Assembly (NCBI GenBank): GCA_023425025.1
Contig: JAFADG010000039.1
Coordinates: 1 to 10,902, forward strand
DNA length: 10,902 bases
Reading direction: 5' to 3'
Source of the DNA: Bacillota bacterium
GTDB taxonomy: Bacteria > Bacillota > Clostridia > Christensenellales > Aristaeellaceae
Below, piece after piece: positions 5,588 to 10,902 of this stretch; the stretch's first letter is position 1; each line of letters begins with the position of its first letter. A program made the translations under genes and the position numbers. The notes beneath the pieces were generated by a model. That model was not told where the DNA came from, ran no database searches, and saw only the letters and a list, made by a program, of their open reading frames with translations.

Positions 5588-6328
5588 ATGCGCTCTACTC
5601 GGCCCCTCTTCCCCTTTAGGTGGTATGCTGCTTTGCGCAGGAAGGTGCTTTTTTGGCTGGCGCTTTTGCACCCGGGCCAGGTCCACTATATCGGCGGGCC
5701 GGACCCCTTGCCCGTTCCCCTGTCGCCTCACGAAGAAAAGCTGCTGGTGGACCAGCTCAAGGATGACGACGGCACGGTGCGCTCCATTTTGATCGAGCGC
5801 AATCTGCGCCTGGTCGTGTTCATCGCGCGCAAGTTTGAAAACACAGGTATTGCCCTGGAGGATTTGATCTCCATCGGCACCATCGGCCTGATCAAGGCCG
5901 TGAACACCTTTGATCCCGAAAAAAAGATCAAGCTGGCCACCTATGCCTCCCGCTGCATTGAAAACGAGGTGTTGATGTTTTTGCGCCGCAACAGCCGCAC
6001 CAAGCTGGAGGTTTCTCTGGATGAGCCGCTGAAAACGGACTGGGACGGCAACGAGCTTTTGCTATCCGACGTGCTGGGCACCGAAGGCGATATGGTGTAT
6101 AAATGTATAGAGGACAGTGTGGAGAAACAATTGCTTACCTATGCCTTGGATCACCTAAGCCCCAGGGAGCAGCGCATCATGCAGCTTCGTTTCGGCCTGA
6201 CCGGCGGCCAGGAAAAAACCCAAAAAGAGGTCGCCGACATTCTTGGCATCTCCCAGTCATACATCTCCAGGCTGGAAAAACGGATTCTTTCCAGGCTTCA
6301 TGTCGAACTGACACGCATCAGCAGTTAG
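5588..6328 (+). CDS. sigE: Pro-sigma-E, early mother-cell sporulation sigma factor
   Basis: The 246-aa product aligns from memory with B. subtilis sigma-E over long blocks such as ERNLRLVV, ARKFENTG, EDLISIGTIGLIKAVNTF and LATYASRCIENE. Sigma region 2 covers about residues 66-135 and region 4 about 185-240, with a helix-turn-helix at 211-231 (TQKEVADILGISQSYISRLE). Residues 1-33 form the hydrophobic and basic pro-sequence; by comparison with B. subtilis, cleavage by SpoIIGA should fall near the HYIGG motif (33-37). AAAGGAGG (5572-5579) is 8 bases before the ATG. It is in the spoIIG operon with spoIIGA and directs early mother-cell transcription of engulfment and coat genes. Confidence 0.97.
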   Translation: MRSTRPLFPFRWYAALRRKVLFWLALLHPGQVHYIGGPDPLPVPLSPHEEKLLVDQLKDDDGTVRSILIERNLRLVVFIARKFENTGIALEDLISIGTIGLIKAVNTFDPEKKIKLATYASRCIENEVLMFLRRNSRTKLEVSLDEPLKTDWDGNELLLSDVLGTEGDMVYKCIEDSVEKQLLTYALDHLSPREQRIMQLRFGLTGGQEKTQKEVADILGISQSYISRLEKRILSRLHVELTRISS

Positions 6329-6339
6329 TTTGTCGCACG

Positions 6340-6369
6340 GCATAAAACCTCTCATACGGGGTCATACTG
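6340..6369 (+). promoter_or_regulatory. Candidate sigma-F/sigma-G promoter for sigG
   Basis: GCATA (6340-6344) and CATACTG (6363-6369) are separated by 18 bases. This matches the sigma-G consensus (GMATA, 18 bases, CATWMTA) except at the last -10 base. It lies in the 71-bp gap between sigE and sigG, as expected for forespore-specific expression independent of the spoIIG promoter. Sigma-F and sigma-G promoters overlap in sequence, so the two cannot be told apart here. Confidence 0.55.
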
Positions 6370-6399
6370 CATTCATCCGGAATCGTGGAGGAATGCGGT

Positions 6400-7188
6400 A
6401 TGGCAACAGGGAAGGTAGAAATCTGCGGCGTAGACACATCCTCTTTGCCCGTTTTGAACAATGAACGTATGCGTCAGCTCTTCCCGCTGGTCCACAGCGG
6501 CGACCAGGCGGCGCGGGAGGAATTCATCCGCGGCAACCTGCGGCTTGTTTTGAGCGTCATCCAGCGCTTTACAAACCGCGGCGAAAATGTGGACGACCTG
6601 TTCCAAGTGGGCTGCATCGGGCTTATCAAGGCCCTGGACAACTTTGACGTGAGCCAAAACGTGCGGTTTTCCACGTATGCGGTGCCCATGATTATTGGCG
6701 AAATCAGGCGCTATTTAAGGGACAACAACGCCATCCGGGTCAGCCGGTCCCTGCGCGATATCGCCTACAAGGCGCTGCAGGCCCGCGACCGCCTGGCCAG
6801 CGCGCTCAACCGGGAGCCCACCGTCACGGAACTGGCGGAGGAGCTGCACATCCCCAGGGAGGATGTGGTGTTCGCCCTGGAAGCTATTCAGGACCCAGTA
6901 TCGCTGTTTGAGCCTGTATACAACGATGGCGGTGACGCCATATACATCATGGACCAGGTAAAGGACGACAAGCACGTGGACGAAGCCTGGCTGGAGGAGA
7001 TCACCATCAAGGAGGCCATGCGCCGCTTAAACGACAGGGAAAAGCGCATTTTGCGTCTGCGCTTTTTCGAAGGCCGTACCCAAATGGAAGTGGCCAACGA
7101 AATCGGCATCAGCCAGGCCCAGGTGTCCAGGCTGGAGAAAAACGCGCTGCTCCACATGCGAAAGCATGTGCAGGTGCAGCAGATGTAA
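6400..7188 (+). CDS. sigG: Sigma-G, late forespore sporulation sigma factor
   Basis: The 262-aa product begins with MATGKVEICGVDTSSLPVLN, the N-terminal signature of sigma-G that separates it from sigma-F. Region 2 covers about residues 43-112 (GNLRLVLSVIQRF, FQVGCIGLIKALDNFD), region 3 about 117-185 (SRSLRDIAYKA, REPTVTELAEELHIP) and region 4 about 205-255, with the helix-turn-helix QMEVANEIGISQAQVSRLEK. ATG at 6400 is selected because GGAGG (6387-6391) is 8 bases upstream; the in-frame GTG at 6385 overlaps that site. Sigma-G directs late forespore genes such as small acid-soluble proteins and germination receptors. The gene ends with an intrinsic terminator 3 bases after the stop codon. Confidence 0.97.
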   Translation: MATGKVEICGVDTSSLPVLNNERMRQLFPLVHSGDQAAREEFIRGNLRLVLSVIQRFTNRGENVDDLFQVGCIGLIKALDNFDVSQNVRFSTYAVPMIIGEIRRYLRDNNAIRVSRSLRDIAYKALQARDRLASALNREPTVTELAEELHIPREDVVFALEAIQDPVSLFEPVYNDGGDAIYIMDQVKDDKHVDEAWLEEITIKEAMRRLNDREKRILRLRFFEGRTQMEVANEIGISQAQVSRLEKNALLHMRKHVQVQQM

Positions 7189-7191
7189 TAC

Positions 7192-7221
7192 AAAAAAGAG
7201 CGCCGCAAGGCGCTTTTTTTT
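7192..7221 (+). terminator. Intrinsic terminator of the sporulation sigma-factor block
   Basis: AGCGCC (7199-7204) pairs with GGCGCT (7209-7214) around a GCAA tetraloop, followed by eight T's (7214-7221). The A-run at 7192-7197 on the other side can extend the stem with the T's and would allow termination from the minus strand too. Confidence 0.9.
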
Positions 7222-7345
7222 GTTGTTCATATCTTTCAACAGCTCCTGTTCAAATGCGCATTTCCGGCCCTGAAACCCTACCATCAGCCGCTCCTTCCCC
7301 CGCAACATTTCCCCTCCCTGCGCATACAAGTAAGGAGGGAGGTGC

Positions 7346-7591
7346 ATGCCCGTGAGCTTGTCGGAATTGCGCACCAAGGACGTGGTAAATACCTGCGACG
7401 GCCGCCGCCTGGGCAAGGTGATGGATATTGAATTCTGTGAAAAAGACGGTGTGGTCACGGCCCTTGTGGTGCCGGGGGAGTTCAACATGCTGCAAATGCT
7501 TCGGGGAGAAAAATGCGGCATCGTCATCCCCTGGAACAGGATCTGCAAAATCGGCGACGATGTCATCCTGGTCAACATAGAGGATCTGTAA
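7346..7591 (+). CDS. YlmC/YmxH-family PRC-barrel protein
   Basis: The 81-aa product has the PRC-barrel pattern of the YlmC/YmxH sporulation-associated family: SLSELRTKDVVNTCDGRRLG, then KVMDIEFCEKDGVVTALVV, and a C-terminal IPWNRICKIGDDVILVNIE. Family members are small soluble beta-barrel proteins linked to sporulation in Bacillus and clostridia, and their exact role is unresolved. The gene sits between sigG and nrdR, a typical clostridial position. AAGGAGG (7332-7338) is 7 bases before the ATG at 7346; GTG at 7352 is an alternative that removes two residues. The preceding 124 bases after the sigG terminator show no convincing sigma-A promoter. Confidence 0.88.
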   Translation: MPVSLSELRTKDVVNTCDGRRLGKVMDIEFCEKDGVVTALVVPGEFNMLQMLRGEKCGIVIPWNRICKIGDDVILVNIEDL

Positions 7592-7630
7592 TATTGCAAT
7601 ACATTTTGCGGTCCCGGCCAATGTTTTTCC

Positions 7631-7659
7631 TTTACGTTAAGCTTGGATTGCGATATAAT
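7631..7659 (+). promoter_or_regulatory. Sigma-A promoter for nrdR and the dehydrogenase gene
   Basis: A perfect TATAAT (7654-7659) follows TTTACG (7631-7636, four of six -35 bases) with a 17-bp spacer. It lies 46 bases before the nrdR start codon. I see no clear pair of NrdR boxes over it. Confidence 0.7.
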
Positions 7660-7705
7660 AAAAAAAATGTCACAGACGGCGCGGCCGTCCGAAGGAAGAG
7701 ATTGC

Positions 7706-8185
7706 ATGAGATGCCAATACTGCTCTTGCCCCGACAGCAAGGTTATCGATTCCAGGCCCACAGAGGAAGGCAACAGCATACGGCGCCGCCGTGAATGCAT
7801 ACAATGCGGGCGGCGTTTTACAACGTATGAAAAAATCGAGCTGGTTCCCCTGCTTGTCGTAAAAAAAGACAAGCGCAGGGAGCCTTTTGACAGCGAAAAG
7901 ATACGCAACGGCATCATCCACGCCTGCGAAAAAAGGCCGGTGTCCCTGGCCCAGATCGACGCCATCGTCGCCCGCATAGAGCAGAATGTGTACAACACCA
8001 TGGAGGCCGAAGTCACCACCCGCCAAATCGGCGAAATGGTCATGGAGGAACTGAAAAAGCTGGACGAGGTATCCTACGTCCGCTTCGCTTCTGTCTACCG
8101 TCAGTTTACCGATATCTCCAGCTTTATGGAAGAACTGACCAAACTGCTGAGCGAAAGCCAGTTCCGGGCGGAAGGAAAAGTGTAA
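7706..8185 (+). CDS. nrdR: Transcriptional repressor NrdR
   Basis: NrdR is the ATP/dATP-sensing repressor of ribonucleotide reductase operons. The 159-aa product has the full family plan: an N-terminal zinc ribbon with Cys3, Cys6, Cys31 and Cys34 (MRCQYC and RRRECIQCGRRFTT), followed by an ATP-cone domain at about residues 47-138 (VVKKDKRREPFDSEKIRNGI through YVRFASVYRQF). Length is normal for the family. ATG at 7706 fits both the family N-terminus and AAGGAAGAG (7692-7700), although this is weaker than neighbouring ribosome sites; in-frame codons upstream to 7643 overlap the promoter. The ADH gene starts 30 bases after its stop and is likely co-transcribed. No ribonucleotide reductase gene is in the window apart from the small NrdD-tail-like protein on the opposite strand. 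Confidence 0.96.
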   Translation: MRCQYCSCPDSKVIDSRPTEEGNSIRRRRECIQCGRRFTTYEKIELVPLLVVKKDKRREPFDSEKIRNGIIHACEKRPVSLAQIDAIVARIEQNVYNTMEAEVTTRQIGEMVMEELKKLDEVSYVRFASVYRQFTDISSFMEELTKLLSESQFRAEGKV

Positions 8186-8215
8186 TATACCCACGATATT
8201 ACCGGAGGATGCAAT

Positions 8216-9241
8216 ATGAAAGCCGCCGTATTTCACGGAAAGCATGACGTCCGTGTGGAGGATGTGCAGGAACTGCCCATCAGGGACCATGACGTCCGCG
8301 TCGCTGTCGCCTATTGCGGCGTGTGCGGCACGGACATCCATATTTATGAGGGCGACCCGGGCGCCACCCCGGTTACGCCGCCCAACGTGCTGGGCCACGA
8401 GATGTCCGGCGTTGTGGTGGCAACAGGCGCCTTGGTCACGCAGATAAAGCCGGGCGACCGGGTGGCGGTGGACCCCAACGAAATGTGCGGGCAGTGCTTT
8501 TACTGCCGCAACGCCATGGGGCATTTCTGCACGCATATGACAGGCTACGGCACTACCGCCAGGGGCGGCTTTGCCGAGTATCTCACCGTGCCGGAAAAGC
8601 AGGTGTACAAAATTCCCGATTCCCTGCCGCTTGCCCACGCCGCCCTTTCTGAAACGGTTTCCTGCTGCGTGCATGGCATCGACCTGTGCCGCATTCAAGC
8701 CGGGCAGACAGTGCTGATCATCGGCGCCGGACCGATTGGGCTCATCATGCTGCAATTGGCCAGGCTTTGCGGCGCGGCTTCTATCATTATGTCTGAGCCC
8801 ACCGCGCAAAAACGGGAACTGGCGCTGAAGCTGGGGGCGGACAGGGTTGTCGATCCCCTGCAGGAAAACCTTTCGGCCGTGCTTTTAGCTTACCCCAATG
8901 TAGATTGCGTCATTGAGTGCGTCGGCTCTACGCGGACCATGACCCAGGCTGTTGCCCTGGCCGGCCGCGGAGCCACGGTCATGTTCTTTGGCCTGACGCC
9001 GCCTGGCGCCGAGCTTGCCATCAAGCCCTACGAGGTGTTCGCCAAGGAACTGCATATCACCGCCTCCTTCATCAACCCCTACACCTTTACACGGGCCATT
9101 TCCCTGCTGGCGGAGGAGAAGCTCAACGTCCGGGATATCATCAGCCTTCAGTTGCCCCTTGACGGTATGCTCCGCGTGTTTGAAGAGCCTGCCTGCCGCC
9201 AGGGCGGAAAGGTATTGATCGCGATTCATCCGGAAGGCTGA
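8216..9241 (+). CDS. Zinc-dependent medium-chain alcohol/polyol dehydrogenase
   Basis: The 341-aa product is a medium-chain dehydrogenase/reductase. Catalytic zinc ligands are Cys37 (GVCGTD), His61-Glu62 (GHE) and probably Glu146. The structural zinc site is Cys91, Cys94, Cys97 and Cys105. The Rossmann fold shows GAGPIG (170-175), and Glu194 at the end of the second strand suggests NAD rather than NADP. The Glu146 pattern and overall layout resemble sorbitol, threonine or butanediol dehydrogenases more than ethanol dehydrogenases, but the substrate cannot be fixed from sequence alone. GGAGG (8204-8208) is 7 bases before the ATG. It lies 30 bases after nrdR and faces the GH30 gene across a shared terminator. 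A link with sugar release by GH30 is possible but unproven. Confidence 0.9.
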   Translation: MKAAVFHGKHDVRVEDVQELPIRDHDVRVAVAYCGVCGTDIHIYEGDPGATPVTPPNVLGHEMSGVVVATGALVTQIKPGDRVAVDPNEMCGQCFYCRNAMGHFCTHMTGYGTTARGGFAEYLTVPEKQVYKIPDSLPLAHAALSETVSCCVHGIDLCRIQAGQTVLIIGAGPIGLIMLQLARLCGAASIIMSEPTAQKRELALKLGADRVVDPLQENLSAVLLAYPNVDCVIECVGSTRTMTQAVALAGRGATVMFFGLTPPGAELAIKPYEVFAKELHITASFINPYTFTRAISLLAEEKLNVRDIISLQLPLDGMLRVFEEPACRQGGKVLIAIHPEG

Positions 9242-9255
9242 TATCCTGCAAAAAC

Positions 9256-9302
9256 AACGAAACCTCCATGCTTCAACCAAGGCATGGGGTGATTCGTTTT
9301 TT
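9256..9302. terminator. Bidirectional terminator between ADH and GH30 genes
   Basis: AACGAA (9256-9261) pairs with TTCGTT (9293-9298) and CCATGC (9266-9271) with GCATGG (9282-9287), giving a bulged stem followed by T's on the plus strand (9297-9302). On the minus strand the same stem is followed by a T-rich run (complement of 9250-9254). Both converging genes end within 15 bases of it. Confidence 0.8.
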
Positions 9303-9316
9303 GTGCAATGGATCGC

Positions 9317-10660
9317 TCAAGCGCCCTCGATCACGCCGGTGGCAATGGCGTTGGCCGGCAGCTTGAATTCCGCAACCTGCCCGTTCAGCCGGATCACGAC
9401 CGGCAGTGCTTTGCTCGTCTTGTTCAGGAAAACGGAAACCAGCTTCCCGTCAGGATTGATGAAGGAAACGGTGTCGATCTTCTCCGTATAAACAGAGGAA
9501 GCGATGCGCCGGGCGCCGGGCTGTATGTACCTGCTGAAATGGCCGATGTACGCATAGCTCAGCTTCTTTTGCACCTCGCCCGTTTCAAGGTTGCACATGA
9601 CGAGCGCGTCGCAGTAGTTGCCCACATGGTTGGGACCGCCCTTTTCATCCAGCAGGATGTTCCAATCCAGATATCCGTGCATACCTGCTTTCAGGTTGCC
9701 GATGATGTCATGGGCATACATCCTGGCGTGCTGCAACTGATCGCCCGCGCCAAAGTGGCTGTATTCCACGCATCCTTCGGAGAACACCAGCTTTTTGCCG
9801 GGAAACTGCTCGCTGACCAGATGTACAGCCTCAAAATGCTCGCCGCTATACCAGTGGAAAGCAACGCCGGCAACCATGGCATCTGTCTTTTCATCAATGA
9901 TTTCTTTGGCCCGGTCATACACCCGTTCCTTGTTGTGATCCCAGATGTAGATGCCTACATCGGAAAGCCCATGCTTATTAAGGGCCGGGTACAGGTGATC
10001 CCGCAGGAAGGCCTTTTCCTCCTGGACGGTATATACGCAGGAATCCCACGTCTGCACGGCCTTGGGTTCGTTCTGCACCGTGACCATGGTAATGTTGTAG
10101 CCAAGGGCTTTGTATTCCTTGATGTAGCGGCAAACATACTCCGCCCAGCGGGCATAGTATTCGGGCAGCAGATAGCCGCCGCGGTTCTTCTGGCCGTTGC
10201 TCTTCATAAAGGCGGGCGGGCTCCAGGGCGAGAGCATCAAATCAAGCTTCCTGCCGGCCTTTTTCTGGGCACGGTCAAGCAGCGGCAGAATGTACTGCTG
10301 ATCCCTTGCAAGCGTAAAGGTCGAAAGCTTCTCGTCCTTCGCGTCGGTGACGGCGGAGTAATTGCCCAGGGAAAAATCGCAGCTGTCCAGCGCGACCCTG
10401 GCCATGGTGTATCCGCTGCCCTCCTGGCCAAAGTACGCATCCAGTATATCCTGCTGCTTTTCGGGACTCATTTTGGAAAACGCATACCCGGCGGCCTCCG
10501 TGACGGCGCCGCCAAAGCCCATGACTTCCTGATACCGGATGCCCGGGTACAGGTTGACCACCTTGTTCTCCACGCCCGGATCGGCTTCAAAAGCCGCCTG
10601 TTGAATCACCTTTTTGGCCGCTCCCTTTGCATAGACCGTGCTTACCAGCTCAAGCTTCAT
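9317..10660 (-). CDS. GH30 glycoside hydrolase (glucosylceramidase-like), intracellular
   Basis: The 447-aa product matches glycoside hydrolase family 30, a retaining TIM-barrel family with a side beta-domain. Visible landmarks are YQEVMGFGGAVTEAA (43-57), MLSPWSPPAFMKSN (142-155), TVQNEP (194-199) with the acid/base Glu198, and FSEGCVE (293-299) with the nucleophile Glu295. The C-terminal part (about 385-447) forms the beta-domain. No signal peptide is present, so it should act in the cytoplasm on imported glycosides, with beta-glucosidase, beta-xylosidase or beta-1,6-glucanase activities all possible. The start at 10660 has a modest site, GAGAGGG (plus-strand 10666-10672). No transporter or regulator gene is in the window. 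The 240-bp upstream region contains a strong palindrome that may be its operator. Confidence 0.93.
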   Translation of the reverse strand: MKLELVSTVYAKGAAKKVIQQAAFEADPGVENKVVNLYPGIRYQEVMGFGGAVTEAAGYAFSKMSPEKQQDILDAYFGQEGSGYTMARVALDSCDFSLGNYSAVTDAKDEKLSTFTLARDQQYILPLLDRAQKKAGRKLDLMLSPWSPPAFMKSNGQKNRGGYLLPEYYARWAEYVCRYIKEYKALGYNITMVTVQNEPKAVQTWDSCVYTVQEEKAFLRDHLYPALNKHGLSDVGIYIWDHNKERVYDRAKEIIDEKTDAMVAGVAFHWYSGEHFEAVHLVSEQFPGKKLVFSEGCVEYSHFGAGDQLQHARMYAHDIIGNLKAGMHGYLDWNILLDEKGGPNHVGNYCDALVMCNLETGEVQKKLSYAYIGHFSRYIQPGARRIASSVYTEKIDTVSFINPDGKLVSVFLNKTSKALPVVIRLNGQVAEFKLPANAIATGVIEGA

Positions 10661-10690
10661 TTGAACCCTCTCAAAGGCATATTTTCATCA

Positions 10691-10718
10691 CGGCAGCGCT
10701 TGCGCGCGCAAGCTGCCG
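10691..10718. promoter_or_regulatory. Palindrome upstream of the GH30 gene, possible operator
   Basis: CTTGCGC (10699-10705) and GCGCAAG (10706-10712) form a 14-bp perfect palindrome centred on CG. It is extended by CGGCAGC and CTGCCG arms on either side with a 2-base offset. LacI-family operators are even palindromes with a central CpG, so this suggests sugar-responsive repression of the GH30 gene 38 bases downstream. No T-run follows, which argues against a terminator. Confidence 0.5.
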
Positions 10719-10902
10719 GAACGATGCGCTGTCATAAAAATTCGATGATTGACGTATGTACTTCCACTTTGCGCCCCGCTTTTCCTGCATGACGGCATGC
10801 CGCTGCGCAGATTGTCAGACAGCAAACGCCGGCCCCGGTTACTTTATGACCCCCGCCGGCGGCAAAACAGGATTTCGCGGTCAGTTGTTGTACAATTAGC
10901 TT
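10719..10902. other. Intergenic stretch with no gene recognised
   Basis: No reading frame here shows protein-like sequence with a ribosome site. It holds two 10-bp perfect palindromes, CGGCATGCCG (10793-10802) and CCGCCGGCGG (10853-10862), and a -10-like TACAAT on the plus strand (10891-10896) overlapping TTGTACAA (10888-10895). The last may begin a promoter for a gene beyond the right edge. I could not place a convincing promoter for the GH30 gene within it. Confidence 0.4.

Noticed and set aside
7302..7329. A sigma-G-like promoter before ylmC/ymxH using CATACAA at 7323-7329
   Set aside because: The spacing to any GMATA-like -35 is wrong and the transcription start would fall on the ribosome binding site.
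7670..8809. A 379-codon minus-strand frame over nrdR and the dehydrogenase gene
   Set aside because: It is antisense to two well-recognised genes and shows no coherent domain.
9308..10792. A 494-codon open frame on the plus strand, longer than the GH30 gene it overlaps
   Set aside because: It runs antisense to a GH30 gene with clear catalytic motifs. Its translation shows no domain and it has no ribosome site; it is a by-product of GC-biased codon use.
1..10902. CRISPR arrays, tRNA or rRNA genes and prophage attachment sites
   Set aside because: I saw no regularly spaced repeats, tRNA-like cloverleaf or rRNA sequence, and no integrase. Short tRNAs cannot be fully excluded without a covariance search.

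Overview
The window looks like a chromosomal segment of an endospore-forming, probably anaerobic member of the Clostridia with moderately GC-rich DNA. The best evidence is the block spoIIGA-sigE-sigG-ylmC/ymxH-nrdR, an order common in clostridial genomes, together with strong GGAGG-type ribosome binding sites throughout. I cannot name the genus or species.

Layout. (1) 1-163 is non-coding, with two hairpins that may be the end of a lost or off-window mobile element plus a terminator. (2) 242-2410 holds two tandem, secreted CapA-like metallophosphatase paralogues behind an extended -10 promoter. (3) 2478-3095 is a LUD-domain (LutC/YkgG-like) protein with a cysteine-rich tail, ending in a very long bidirectional terminator. 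(4) 3162-4563, on the minus strand, holds four small genes: an 83-aa Cro/C1-type repressor behind a full-consensus sigma-A promoter, a 47-aa basic protein one base downstream, an 88-aa protein resembling the NrdD C-terminal tail, and a 178-aa single-pass membrane protein. (5) 4772-7188 is the sporulation sigma-factor block: the SpoIIGA protease, pro-sigma-E and sigma-G. (6) 7346-9241 holds a YlmC/YmxH PRC-barrel protein, the ribonucleotide reductase repressor NrdR and a zinc-dependent alcohol dehydrogenase. (7) 9317-10660, minus strand and convergent with the dehydrogenase, encodes an intracellular GH30 glycoside hydrolase. Its 5' region carries a 14-bp perfect palindrome.

How the genes work together. 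SpoIIGA is the membrane protease that activates pro-sigma-E in the mother cell, and sigma-G takes over late forespore transcription. A GCATA-N18-CATACT element lies between sigE and sigG and fits a forespore sigma-F/sigma-G promoter. The 208-bp region shared by spoIIGA and the divergent repressor gene carries two degenerate Spo0A-like boxes within a direct repeat, placed like the Spo0A sites of Bacillus subtilis spoIIG. NrdR represses ribonucleotide reductase genes, and the small NrdD-tail-like gene lies about 3.6 kb away on the other strand. The CapA pair, LUD protein, dehydrogenase and GH30 enzyme have no obvious link to sporulation.

Most of the window is ordinary. The parts most worth a second look are the minus-strand mini-cluster at 3162-4563, the repeat-bearing divergent promoter region at 4564-4771, the CapA tandem duplication and the GH30 operator candidate.
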